A stretch of DNA of 64,000 nucleotides, taken from positions 5,704,001-5,768,000 of the forward strand of contig NC_060023.1 in NCBI RefSeq assembly GCF_021134715.1, in the 5' to 3' direction. The notes below the pieces were generated by a model, which was given only the letters and a program-made list of their open reading frames with translations, had not been told where the DNA came from and ran no database searches. The stretch comes from Daphnia pulex. Taxonomy: Eukaryota > Arthropoda > Branchiopoda > Diplostraca > Daphniidae. A program made the translations under genes and the position numbers. Positions 24,047-38,281 of this stretch are shown one piece after another (position 1 is the stretch's first letter; every line of letters starts with the position of its first letter).

Positions 24047-25813
24047 ATGCTGTCACTGAGGCATTTCTCCCTCACATTCTGCAAAGAAAAAAGATCTAGC
24101 TGTGTAAGGCATTTGACTCATTTTGCTTCATCACAATCCAACAATGTGGGAAATGACAGCAAAGCTCTCCCACAGAGTAATCCTAGTGTCAGTTCCTATT
24201 ACAAAGTTAACAACCAAAGTGCCATAGACACTGCTGCTGGAAAAGTAATACTATATTTAATAAACATTGCTTATAATTCACAATCATTATCTGATTTTTA
24301 TTTAGCCTTCTGTAAGATTGACACCATATATGATCCTATATTCCGGAAAAAGTCATGATGGCAGTCATTTATTGGTAGGTGTAAGAATTTCTCTTTTCAA
24401 ACATGTTAAACATTTTAATAAATTTCCACAGAAAAGTGCCCAGTATTTATGGAAGGAACTTCCAGTCAGAATTGCACATCGTATCCACGAATTTAGATCT
24501 CTACCCTTCATCATAGGTTGCAACCCAACTATACTTGAAGTGGTAATTATCTTTGTAAAAGCTGTTTTGTTGTTGTCATTGTTTCTCAAAATTCTTTAAA
24601 CATTAGCATGAACTTTACATTCGAGCATTTAACATCTTGAACAATCATCCTGTGATACGTACTCCTGAAGATGAAGCTGCATACAGCCGCTTACTAAGGA
24701 ATCTCCTTGATGATCACACACATGTGGTCACTCAACTTGCTGCTGGCTTTAAGGAGTGTCGTAAACATATTCAGGTAAAATCTTCATTTAAAAAAAGTTA
24801 GTTGAATAGTTGAAATAATTATTCCTGAATTCCCCTTTTGAAGAACGAAGATCTAGTCCGTCAGTTCTGCGATCGAACTTTGACGTCTCGTTTGGGAATT
24901 CGTCTATTGGTTACCCATCATTTGTCGCTACGCGAAGAGAAGGTTTTTTCTCTTTCAGGCGGATTAAACTTTAGAAAAAATTGCATTAACTAAAAATCAT
25001 TTACAGCCTCATCACGTAGGCATCATCAATAAATCTCTGCGGTTAAAGGATCTCGTCGAGAAATGGGCCGAATTTACCAGACGTTTAGCTTTCCACCGTT
25101 ACGGGAAGTCTCCTGATATTCGTTTGAGCGGACACGTCGGTTCAAGTTTCCCTTACATAACCCTCCCGCTAGGTCCCGCAATTATAACTGTAAATCTTTT
25201 AAAAGATGAGTCCCCAACTCTTGTTTTCTTTGTTTAGACTACGTATTACCGGAAATATTTAAAAATGCTGTACGCGCAACAATTGAATCTCATCCTGACG
25301 CCTCAGAGTCGTCCCTGCCATCCATTCACGTCACAATTGCAAATAACGAAGTGGATTTTATCCTAAGGCAAATCACATTTATAGACTGTTCATTTCCCTT
25401 AATACTGTGTTGCTAAAATGTCAACAAATTGTAGAATTTCAGATAGAGGAGGTGGTATTCCGCACGCCGTCCTGCCAAAAGTCATGTACTATAACTATAC
25501 TACAGCGGAAGAGAGCACGGAGCAGCGACTTGCGGTTGATCCACTAGGCAATATCATTGACGCCAGCAACCCTGGTGCTGGTTCTGTGTCTCCGATGCAT
25601 GGATTCGGGTTCGGTTTGCCAACATCTAGAGCCTACGCTGAATATCTAGGAGGATCATTGACCATTCAGTCTCTTCAAGGTAAAACTATTTTCCAGATTG
25701 TTGCGTTGCAACGGATGCCTCATCATCTGCCTTTGTCTTTGACAGGCTTGGGAACGGATGTTTATTTGCGATTGAAGCATATCGACTCGAAACATGACGC
25801 CTTCCGAATTTAG
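24047..25813 (+). CDS. BCKDK: Branched-chain alpha-ketoacid dehydrogenase kinase
   Basis: Mitochondrial kinase that inactivates the branched-chain ketoacid dehydrogenase complex by phosphorylating E1-alpha. Exons 24047-24244, 24306-24374, 24432-24542, 24607-24774, 24844-24942, 25007-25172, 25238-25367, 25435-25679 and 25746-25813 give 417 residues (human 412). The N terminus is basic and lacks acidic residues, as a mitochondrial presequence should. Family blocks include [41 protein letters not shown] and [13 protein letters not shown]. The GHKL ATP site is complete: the N box around [12 protein letters not shown], the G1 box ISDRGGGI, and [19 protein letters not shown]. The intron after 25367 uses a GC donor. 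The last intron (66 nt) is in frame and without stop. Confidence 0.96.
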
Positions 25814-25819
25814 GCCGTT

Positions 25820-25840
25820 TCTCTCTCTCTCTCTCTCTCC
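25820..25840 (+). repeat. CT dinucleotide microsatellite
   Basis: About ten CT units just after the BCKDK stop, in its 3' untranslated region. Confidence 0.9.
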
Positions 25841-26994
25841 AGCCCTAGTTTTTCTCATTCGATAATATCGAAAAAACAAACAAGAAAATCAAGCATATTT
25901 TCCTTTATGCTATCAGTTTTGACAAGTCTCTCAACGTAATTCTTAATTATTAGTAGTATAACGTCGCCCAACTGCCGTTCAACGCGTTTTAAGTGCATTG
26001 TTTTTCAATCTCGCTGGAAGAGAATGGTTGCTCGGAATTGTTCTATTTACCTTACTTTTTTTAAGGATTTCTCCCTATAAGACTCTTCAGTATTGCTTTT
26101 TACAAAATTATACCACTTCCTATAATCGAACAGCACTGATGTGATGCACTTTCTTGTGGACGAAGAAAATTCGTGAGTACGAAGTTATAATACGAAAGTA
26201 GATGAACACAAAGTCGAAATTTGTTTGGCGGTAGAAAATGGAATTTGATATATTTCATAAATTTTGTAGAAACGTTTAAAAAGAAAAAAAAAACATCAAA
26301 GTGTTGATAAAAAGAAGAAATAGAAATTCGACGTCTGCATCACTGTACGAGAAAAATTTAAAAAAAAATTCATGTTTGCTCGATTGAAATATTGTGATAT
26401 AAATGTTGAAAAAGAGTGCCAACAGCAATGAAATTGTGAACGACAAGACAACATGAATATTTGTGCTCTTGATTTGCTCGCATGGCAGGAAGTGAGAGGA
26501 CACCAGGAGGGGATTTAAGTGCATAATGCTGCGCTTTGTGATATTCGATATAAAATCACACGATCGGTCGTATTAGGGATACGATTAAACAGAAAAAAAA
26601 CGTATGCGAAAATGATATACTTAAAATGCTCTCGAAGAGTCGATTGTGATATTTGAGTGCTTCAAAGAAAATAGGGAAAAACGACGAAGTATTGGATGTC
26701 CTTCATCGATTGGAAACTGGCCAAAGCGCGTGCTGAAATCGATAATCAGTTAGGCGGCGCAGTTACTGGAACGATGCCCAAGCACCACGTGTTTATAGCT
26801 ACTAGGAGGTCGTATCTGTTGCTGCCTCACGAAGTACCGGCAAGTCTAATGAAATTCCTCTGTAACGAAAAGAAATAATTCAGCCAAATGAAAATGAAAA
26901 GATATTCCACGACCACGTTAAATACCTTTCGAAGAAAACACTATAGGAATCCGGAGCCGAGTTGGACCTCCCACCTGATTGAAAACGCAATTGC
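25841..26994. other. Convergent 3' untranslated regions of BCKDK and CaMKK
   Basis: No conserved frame is seen. A 60-codon + strand frame at 26696-26878 has no recognisable domain and is probably chance. Confidence 0.4.
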
Positions 26995-28949
<1,955 letters not shown>

Positions 28950-30185
28950 TGTCTGTAAGCTGCTATAAATTCTGGGTCCAAATACTACATCGAACTATCA
29001 ACCACCACCACGCTCAATGCCCTATAAAATGAACAAAAAGAAATCAGAAATTGAAACTAAAATATACCTTCAGGGACTAGTCAATGGTTGGGCCGTAGCG
29101 CATGTCCACGGCAACCACACGAAAAGCCCACAACCGGTTTCGAACCTAGCCGCAATTTTTTTGAGTAATGTGATATCGTTACGAATCCCAAGAGAAACGT
29201 TATTAGCTTCATTTTTTTTTTTTTTTTACTGAGTCACACAATGTACTATATTTTCTCCTAACTAGCCACTATCCAAGTCAAGGTTAACCATGTTCCATGT
29301 CTACAGCAAAGGTATTTAATTATTTTTTTTATTCATGGAAATCTCAATTTAGAATTTACATGATTTGCCTGGATGATTTTACCAAACCAGATAACAAACT
29401 TATATTTTTAGAATTCAATTTGAAATGCTTGCAAAACACCTAAAGAGAAAGTATCAAGCATCAATTGCATTCACAATGAGGCCATAATAAACCATAATAA
29501 ATAAATAAATAAAAAAGTTGTATTTACTTTTTACAATTCAATAGTTATTTCTAAGTAAGATGCAGTCTTTTAATTCTGTATTTACAAATTTTTAAAGTTC
29601 AGGTAGGAATTTTCTTATTATTTTGCTTTTTGATCATATTGATAATAACTTTGAATATTGTTCAGTAATCACTTAATGCACTTTTTTTAGTAACAAATGG
29701 TTTTCCTCAGGCCATTCTGGAAACGAATTATCAAGAACAAGGTTCCCATCATTATATCTGGCGAACTAAAAAAAAAAATGCCAGCGGTTGAACGTGAAGT
29801 CAGGTACACCAGAATCGAGGTCCCTACACATATATAGCACTATTCATGAAACTGGGTCGAAGTATAGGTAGGCATCAGTCTCATTAAAATAAGGGCGTAC
29901 TACGTTGCAAACCATTTCCCACGTACGTTCACCAACACTCACACAACACGGGACTGTTTCACAGCTTAATACTTACATTTCGAGAGGATATTGTGAAAAT
30001 AAACATTCACCCACCGAGGATGAGCGACACTTAAAATGTCAAAGAGATTTTTGCGAGACCTTTCTGTTGTTGTGAGTGTAAAACGCCACCTATTTACAAT
30101 ATTTTCAACTACAATATTTCTTCCTTGTTTGGCGGGCAAATTCTAATAAACTCCAAACAACGAAACCGTTGGCAGTTGTATGACG
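28950..30185. other. 5' flank of CaMKK, no other gene recognised
   Basis: Contains T-rich homopolymers near 29210-29230 and no conserved frame. CaMKK non-coding 5' exons may lie here. Confidence 0.35.
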
Positions 30186-30806
30186 CGGTGCGTCTCACAG
30201 TGACGGAATCGCACTAGTAAAGGTGGCCATAAATAACAGCTTTTTTTTTTTTGCTCATAAATATATAGTGTTGAAAGTAAAGTGTTTCATAAATAAAAAA
30301 TATCACTGATATTTTGATGATGTAGTAACTCTAAACTATACTCGTAAATAACTAGCTCTTTAAGTAAAATGTTTCATAATAACGTAAAGGGTGCGTAGCG
30401 CTATGACGGAATCGCAGTAGTAAAAAGGTTCATAAGTATCGTACTTTAGTAACTTGTATCGATAGTATATTTGCCATTCGCAACAGTGTATCACTAGTAA
30501 AAGGTGTCTCAAATAATAATGTTCAGTAGAAACTGAAATAATTCTTAAAAACTTAACTAATATCTTTGGAACAAAGGGCCATTAATAAATTATTTCATAA
30601 GGTGGTACATCTCAGAGTGACGGAATCGCACTAGTAAAGGTTGCCATTAATAACAGCTTTTTTTTTCTCTCATTAATATACAGTGTTGGAAGTAAAGTGT
30701 TCTATAAATAAAAAATACCACTGATATTTTGATTATTTAGTAACTCTAAACTATGCTCGTAAATAACTAGCTCTATAAGTAAAATTTGTCATAAGAACAT
30801 AAAGTT
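30186..30806 (+). repeat. Tandem repeat array, about 203/214-bp alternating units
   Basis: TGACGGAATCGCA recurs at 30201, 30404 and 30618, each time followed by a TAGTAAA-type motif, giving spacings of 203 and 214 bp. Within each unit, AGTAAA-plus-CATAA motifs recur about every 55-80 bp, so the unit is itself built of shorter degenerate repeats. The same array lies in opposite orientation at 37.2-37.9 kb. No coding potential is seen. Confidence 0.8.
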
Positions 30807-31329
30807 ATATATGTGTAGTATAAAGAAAGCGTATCTTAAATATATGTCTCATTAGAACTTCGTTGCAAAGATACTTTGTAGTACATGAATATTCAAATTT
30901 GTCACAATAAAAAACTGTATCATAAGTATTCTGTTCCACAAGTATATTCAATTTGTTTGCAATTTTACACGCTAGATGACTCTTAGTGTATGGTAGAATT
31001 CGGTACAATTTCTGAAATTCGGCAGCGTTGCAGCTTAGCGGCAGAATTTAAATTTGTTTTCTTCAAATAGCTAGTACTGTGCGTGTCTGGCTGCCTGCCA
31101 ACCCCCGCCCTCCCCCCCCCCCCCCTTCGCGCTTCGTTTATCGCTTAAATTACCGTGATACTTTTACTTTTTTAGTATAGATATCAATCAAACATATCGG
31201 AACATTCCATAAAGATCTGTGAATCATAAGGTGTGCGACTTATTCGCCACCCCGCGTCGCACTTTTTTAAAGCTTAAGGCTTAAGTTACAGCAAAATTTA
31301 TTATTAGCAATATGGAATTAGAAGATATT

Positions 31330-34300
31330 TGACTTTAACATATATCGCTGTCGATTTGGATGCGGTAAGCCGCCTACTCCGGCTGCTCACTCCGCTGTCG
31401 GCCTCCATGGCGTTCGTCACCGTCGCCATCGGACTCGTCACCGGCCATTGCTCTACAGCGAAGAGAAAATGTCCAACCCGAAATTCAACCGAACCAGAGA
31501 TCCTGAACTCGAGTACCTCTCCAAATTCACAGTCAGCGGACTCTGGACTCTTTGCTACACCAATCGTACATTTCGCTTAAATCATTTTTAAAGACCATCA
31601 AATAGAAATCAAATGACGTGGGAATTTCTTTCAGCTGGAGAAACGGAACGCTACTGTTTCAACATCGATTATTTCCCAACGGAAGAGTACAGTCCCGATC
31701 CCAATGACTCGACACTCTCAATCCCTTGTAAGAGAAGTTTCATTATTATTCCGGGCTCCTAATGGATACATTAATGTTTATTTATTTTGATTCCAACAGA
31801 TGCGGTCTTGAGGTCGGCTCCGTTTTTTTTCATGGCCACCGCTCTGTTGGTCGTCGGAGAGATTTCCTGTTTCCTCGGCCACTTTGCACCCAGGAGACGC
31901 TATTGCACTTTTCTATCCGGCGTCACTTTTATCCTTTCCGGTATTTTATTTCGATTGGAATTATTTTTAAAATTTTGATCAAGTTTATTTTTGTTTTTAA
32001 ATTTTTATTCAGGATTGTTACTTTTACTCGGTCTGGTTGTTTACGTCTCGGTTTTCACGGCTGAAATCGGAAGTAAAAGTAAATTAAGGCCCAGCTCATC
32101 ATTATAACCGCCAATATTCACCTACGCCTAGGCTACAGTTTCCATTTGGTAGTCATCGGTTTCTTAGCTGGCGAGGTATTTTCACAACCATCATTTTATA
32201 CATTTAAATTGATTTTAAATTATACATCTTATATTTATTTGGGATAAAACAGGTAGCCGGTACTTCTGCCATTTTTCCTGTTCATTTATTGGCACCGAAA
32301 TCGAATTGCCAAAAAGGAAATGCACCGGAAAATGACTTTAGCTCTAGTGAATAGACGCCAGTCGATTTGGGTTACACGGCAGCCCCACCTTCTGGCAGAT
32401 AGGACCGCTGTAGGCCTATAGATCAGTACACCTCATACGTGGGCGATGAAAGCTTTGAAATTTAAACTTCACCTTGAAACGGAATGCTCGATCCTTATAC
32501 TGCATAGAACTACTTTGATCAGTGATGATCGTTTTGGGGTCAACATCCGCTTTCGCCGTAAAGGTCAAAGCCGCACCAGCAATGTCTGGGTTTCCATCAA
32601 GACCTTCATGCAATTTCACATATTGGGTTGGTGGCCGAATATATAGGCCGCGGCTATGGCGAATGGTCAAGGATAAGGTAATTCCTCAATATTCTCCCGA
32701 TCTTTCCAGCCGGTCACAGCGGCCCATCTGAAACCCCCCTTTGATAGGCTGTGGATGGCGATCACGCTGAGTGTGATGTATGGAGCCGAGTCCACTCAAT
32801 CATTAGAAAAATCAGTCAAAATAAAAAAAAATTTGACTTTCCGATGGGGACGTGAAAGTGGTTGATGGAGCTTGGGACTTTTCTTTAGTTCCGTCTTTAA
32901 AAAAGCTAATTCGGCAAAATGTTCGTATTAGTCTGTTTAAAATTTCCAACGAAGGTCAGATCATTGAAATAGAACGTCATTTTAATTATGTAATCCCACT
33001 GTTACGTATAACTCATGTGAAAAACGTATTCATACAATTCAATTTTCAATTACTATTATTTTTTATCATAAAATCATAAATTTTAAATCAGTGCGTGGTG
33101 GAAATTTAAAACAAAGCTCGACAAAGCTAACTCTAAAGTCAAACTGATGCCCTATAGGATTTAGTTCCTCCCGTACTCGATAACAGGAAATCCTTTTATA
33201 CTTATAAAAGCGCAAAAAGTCGATCTATATAGTTCATTAAACTCCTGAAGGCTATCCATCAAGACCAGAAGGTCAGTAGCAAACTTTGGCCGGCTTCAGT
33301 TGTCCGTAGTGGGTCTATATATATATTCGTGAATCCCGAAGAGAGATGATCTACAACAGCAGGCTACATTTTGTGTATTCCGATAAATGATCCGTCACCG
33401 TCAGGGAACACCCACGAACAGTAATCCTTAATTCTGAAAAGGGTTGCCTTATGCTCGGCTTGACTGGTAAGTAGGATCCTAGATCTTTGTTTTGAAAATT
33501 AAGACAGACGTCGAATAATTGTTGGAATTTATATCCATAATTTATATCTGCCCCACCTTCTGGCCATTGTTCCTCCGCCTCCCCCGCCGTCACAGATGAA
33601 CCATCACCACCACCCCATGACCAACCCCCTAACGCCAGCTTGCCTTCCCCATCATCATCCCAGCGAATCCTTATTCCAGCCGACGAATCAGTGCAACGGT
33701 TTCGTGAAAATCCCGTGCCCTTGCTCCTCAATCGGCGGCGGAGTGGCTTCCATCGATGACGAATCCGTTTCAATTCCGACTCCGCTGCCGGCTATTACGT
33801 CCGGATACCCGAGAGATTGCCCCGTCCATTACCAGCAGCAGCTTCTTGCAACGGAACGTTCGTCTTACGTGACCGTTCACAGTCCGGCAACTGGTGCCTC
33901 TCCGCCGCTGTCGGCCATCCGGCGCCACCACAATTACCAGAAGCAGCAAAGTCAAGAGCGTGACATGCCGGACATAACGGCCTTCAGCCGGATGCTGGTC
34001 TACGATCGGCGCCAGTTCAGCACCGACTCGGAGAACAGCAATTACAAAGTCGTGACCGGATCGTCGGGAGGTAATAACGCGTTGCTACACCAGCAGCAGA
34101 CGACAATTTGCTACTAGTGTCACGGGGCCGGTCACGTGACGGTGCCCTGAGCTAATTGCAACCAACAGATGCCACCCTACGTCTGCAACACTCTCCCGCG
34201 TGACGTGACCACCAGCACGCTCTGCAGGGTTGCCATGACGACTCCCGGAGACGAGGAATTCCCGGCTCGGACGGACATGAGCAGCAGCAGCCATCAGCAT

Positions 34301-34432
34301 CGTCGCAGCAGGGATCACTTGGACGACGACGACGATGAAGATGATGCCGTTATTTTTCATCCCAGGCATTCGCGCAGTCATTCTTCCGGTACCAATTACG
34401 ACGTCTCGCTCAGAAGGATCACTGCCGTCTAA
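31330..34432 (+). pseudogene. Broken stargazin/TARP-type calcium-channel gamma subunit gene
   Basis: Exon remnants: about 31340-31565, 31635-31727, 31800-31940, 32013-32175, 32253-about 32420, and 33596-34432. They encode the claudin-like four-span fold. The first span is in VSRLLRLLTPLSASMAFVTV, then LYSEEKMSNPKF, FTVSGLWTLCY, two further spans (FFFMATALLVVGEISCFLGH and LLLLLGLVVYVSVFTAE) and VIGFLAGE. The cytoplasmic tail ends RRITAV, a class I PDZ ligand as in stargazin. Stargazins traffic and modulate AMPA receptors. At least five lesions are seen: a 1-nt loss before LYSEE near 31450, a TAA at 32105-32107, a frameshift near 32130, a 1-nt gain near 32277, and TAG and TGA at 34115-34117 and 34148-34150. 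Introns are kept, so it decayed from a genuine gene copy. A bad local assembly is the alternative. Confidence 0.75.
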
Positions 34433-35107
34433 AAAGATTTAAAAAGGGAAAATAATATCGTGACTCAAAAAGATAAGTTCGTGATTTTTTTTAATTTGGA
34501 AAAAATTGTCCCACGTCAATCCAGAATTATATACCGTGTGTGTTAGTGTACATAATTTTAGGTATAATATTGATTGTAAATTATTTGAGTGATGCGCGTG
34601 TATAGGCCTGAAATGATTATTATTATATGGAAAGGATGAACTCAAATTTCCCAGGCCCGACAATTCGCACCTATCGTTCTGAACAACAAAAATAATAAAA
34701 AGATTCTTTGAAAACATTTTGGCTTTTTAATATTTTTTATTGGACGAAAGTTGACCTATCTGAAATTTAAATTATGCGGTTCGGTTGGTCAATCAAGTTA
34801 GTTGATGGCCACGCTCACTTCTTGGTCGTTACGGAGAGTTGCGCCGGCGATAAAACGATATTTCGATAATAAGTCATCAAGTTACTTTACAAGTACATTT
34901 TCTGCTGGAGCTTGATCCATATAAGCAAAATGAAAACGAAAAAGCCATGCTACTAACTACAAAATCATGTATGTCAAGCTGAGCGCTAGATGGCTACGTA
35001 TTAAAAAAAACGTCAATAGTCAGGACTTGCGTCCTGCTCCAAGAAAATTAGGAAATATTGGAAAATTTTGGATAAAAATGGGGAAAAAAGGGGAAAGCAC
35101 GGAAAAA
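34433..35107. other. Spacer between the two pseudogenes
   Basis: AT-rich, with no recognised coding block. The homology of the Integrator fragment ends near 35150. Confidence 0.4.
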
Positions 35108-37090
35108 TTATGAAAAATAAGGAAATATCGGAATCGGATGTTTACGATGACGCATACACATGGCTAGTGGTTGTGTTTCAATTAAAAAGGCGGCCCGTAG
35201 AGCAGCAATCACGGCAGGGCGTACGGCTTCGAAATGTGGGATGGTAGGTAACTGATGAACAAGCCAAGAGAACTGGGAATCGTCTCCTGTTCCTTCGGAG
35301 CATGCACCATCACTCATGGTAATATCATCGTTTTTACTGCCAAGACCACACTCAATGCCTATGCAAACGTAATGTATAATCATGGAGCCGTATAATTATT
35401 TCAGCAAACTCGTTGATTATGAAAATAAACTCTTACCGTGAGGGCTTGGTGACGGGCGAGAGCTTTCTGAGCACTCAATCGTCTCATCAAATAGTCTAGG
35501 ACTTCACGGCATGCTTCGGGTGGTAGTTGATTGGGATCAGTCAACAAAAGTCTTAGATGCTGGACCAACTGTTGGTGTTTGTGACGACGTTCCTTGCGTT
35601 TGCCAAGCTGTTGCTTACAATCGTTCATTAGATCATTAACAGGCAGACCATCAGCTGCTTCGTGAAGCAAAAACTCACAAAGACATTGAACAGGCAGAAC
35701 GTTCCAAGCACCTTCATTGGACTCGACCAAATCAGCCAGCCATGGCTTCGTTTGCGCAGCTCCTTGCCTACATAAAAAGAATTTGCATTGAAGAAAATTA
35801 GATTAGAATTTCGCTATTTAAAGTCATACTATTTCACATACCTATGCAGAATTTACAATAAAAAGTTTGGTTGGCGACTTCTACAAAGTAGGTGACCCAG
35901 TCGAAGTGTTGCGTTCAAAGTTCGAAGCTGCTCAATAACAGCCGGAGGAGGTCGTCGCGTAGATCCTCGTGGATCAAGTGATGTCAACTAAAGTAAAATA
36001 TTACAATGATTTGCAAGAAAATAAAAAGTTAAGAGCGCTTTAAATACTTGACTTAGCAGCAAAGAATTGTTCTCGGTAATAACAGTTTTTGTAGAGGCGG
36101 CTCCTAGATGTGTTTCGAATTCCAAGATGGTTTGCTTTTCAATTGCAGCCACCTGCAACTCTGTCTGGTCTGTGGTACCAGAAGAAGTAGCGAAATCATT
36201 TGTGATACACATCTCCATCAATGCTCGGAGTGTAGGATGGAATGAATTCCATGCCTCAGACCCAAGACTGCCAGGATTATGAGCAATCATCATCAACCAA
36301 GCCTTCCAGTAAAGTGTGCTAACTGCCAGATTTGGAGGAGTATATCCTAAAGTAAAAAAAATTAGCTTGTGACAAATTAAGATAAGATTACACGCTTGAA
36401 TACCTTGTGGCAAGACGATATTTTCAGGATAATGATAAGCAGTGAGGCGGAGAACCATGTCAAAAATTTCTTGGTTATCAGCCTCTAGCATAAGGAAAAG
36501 GAAAAGTTCCATCTCTCGCAAATCTCCACAGGCGACCAAAGATGCTGATTCACACACACCAGGACTTATGGCAAGGAAAATGCATAAAGTCGTCAAGGCT
36601 GCCAATGAATTCAAAAGCCGATCCTGGTATCAAAAGTCATTATATTATTTCATATTGCTACTGACATGGTTTTTTTTAATACTGCCGAACCTTGCATTCA
36701 AATTCTCTGATTGCAACTTTGCATGCATGATAAACAAACACGCACAGTTAAAATAAATGCAGTTAACAATAAATATGTGCATGAAATTACCTGATGTATA
36801 GAGTTATTCAATGGGTCTTCCATTTTGAATTCAACTTGAGTCCGCTCTCTGAAAGGCTGACAATCTTTCTTTCTGCATGGACCAAATTTTACTTCACATA
36901 AATTGGCCACCAAACTCCAAAGAACTCCAAACCTGGATGTTCAAGATACACAATTTTATTTTTTTTGCAAAAATAAGAGCAATTAACTAAAGTATGCTTA
37001 CTTTTGACACAAAAAATGCGTCGTAATTACACTACGACGCCTCGATTTGTGCCTTCGTGCCGTCGACGCCTTTTTGTCGTCTGAACCTGC
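35108..37090 (-). pseudogene. Internal fragment of Integrator complex subunit 1
   Basis: Exon remnants on the - strand: about 37002-37090, 36791-36932, 36404-36623, 36048-36346, 35842-35987, 35437-35767 and about 35150-35358. The order of blocks matches the middle of INTS1: TAYHYPENIVLPQG, YTPPNLAVSTLYWKAW, EFETHLGAASTKTVITE, LTSLDPRGSTRRPPP, LRLGHLLCRSRQPNFLL, then KPWLADLVESNEGAW and VLPVQCLCEFLLHEAADG. INTS1 is a scaffold of about 2,200 residues for processing of snRNAs and termination; only about 500 residues are present. A TAA at 35853-35855 interrupts the block after PNFLL, and the last exon needs a frameshift near 35335. Introns are retained, so this came from a DNA duplication. The upstream edge abuts the inverted repeat array. 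Confidence 0.78.
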
Positions 37091-37229
37091 GCCGCAGGCT
37101 CGCAGCTGCTATTTAACAACACGGTTACTCATGCGACGTTGTCGTAATGTTGCTAAATACTATTGGAGCATTTTACTACTGTCACCTCACATACTCACAT
37201 TTCTTTTTTAGACATAAAAATAAAAAATA

Positions 37230-37866
37230 AATAGAATTATGAAACAATTTACTTATGACCATTTGTCTCTGAGACAAATGTAAAGTTTTTCAGAATTATT
37301 TCAGTTTCTACTGAACATTATTATTTGAAAAACGTTTTACTACTGATACATTGTTACGAATGACAAATATACTATTGATACAGATTTGTAAATTACGATA
37401 CTTAAGAAACTTTTTACTAGTGCGATTCCGTCACAGTGATACGCACCCTTGACGTTATTATGAAGCATTTTACTTAAAGAGCTAGTTATTTACGGGTATA
37501 GTTTACAGTTACTAAATAATCAAAATATCAGTGATATCTTTTATTTATGAAACACTTTACTTCCAACACTGTATATTAATGAGAGAAAAAAAAAAGCTTT
37601 TATTAATGGCAACCTTTACTAGTGCGATTCCGTCACTCTGAGATGCACCACCTTATGAAATAATTTACTAATGGCCATTTGTTTCAAAGATATTTGTTCA
37701 GTTTTTAAGAATTATTTCAATTTCTACTGAACATTATTATTTGAGACACCTTTTACTAGTGATACACTGTTCCAATGGCAAATATACTATCGATACAAGT
37801 TACTAAAGTACGATACTTATGAACCTTTTTACTACTGCGATTCCGTCATAGCGCTACGCACTGGTA
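37230..37866 (-). repeat. Inverted copy of the 203/214-bp tandem array
   Basis: Read on the - strand, TGACGGAATCGCA starts at 37848, 37635 and 37433, giving spacings of 213 and 202 bp, essentially those of the 30.2-kb array. The stretch 37435-37866 is closely similar to 30389-30806 in reverse complement. A further half-unit continues to about 37230. Confidence 0.8.
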
Positions 37867-38281
37867 TGACGGTTACATTATTCTATCTTATCGATTACTC
37901 AATATTCTTTTCTCTTTCTGCCGATCCTTTACTGAACAAAGAAAATGTGCGGCAACTGTGATTGTAAAAATGCCAACTAACAATATGATTGCTTTCAACA
38001 TCATTAATTTACAGGACGTATGAACTCCATATTTTATCAATAGTTTGTTACTTTAAAGACCTTTGATCGTATTCGATCTTTTCTATCCACATCTCAATAC
38101 ATATAAATACAGAGTAGCATATGAAATTTATACGTCTATTTTATTTTCCTATGTCGAAAGATCACACAGATTAGAAATTTGATAAAATTATGATACAACA
38201 GGGAATATAATGAAGAAATCTACTACATGATAGGACAGCAGAAGAATAAAATCAAATAAACTGCATTCAATTAATAAATAA
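37867..38281. other. 3' untranslated region of Aurora kinase and spacer
   Basis: AT-rich; no coding block is seen. Confidence 0.4.

Noticed and set aside
26969-26994. An extra 24-nt intron near the CaMKK C terminus
   Set aside because: Too short to be spliced; the simple reading to the TAA at 26995-26997 is preferred.
32416-32670. An 84-codon - strand frame with protein-like composition between the TARP remnants
   Set aside because: I could not match it to any family, and it has no flanking exons; it may be a repeat fragment.
33351-33773. Long - strand frame over the TARP tail
   Set aside because: Shadow of the low-complexity coding exon on the + strand, which carries the homology.
34115-34150. 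In-frame TAG and TGA in the TARP tail as recoded codons (for example selenocysteine)
   Set aside because: The same locus has several unrelated frameshifts and another stop, so gene decay explains them better.
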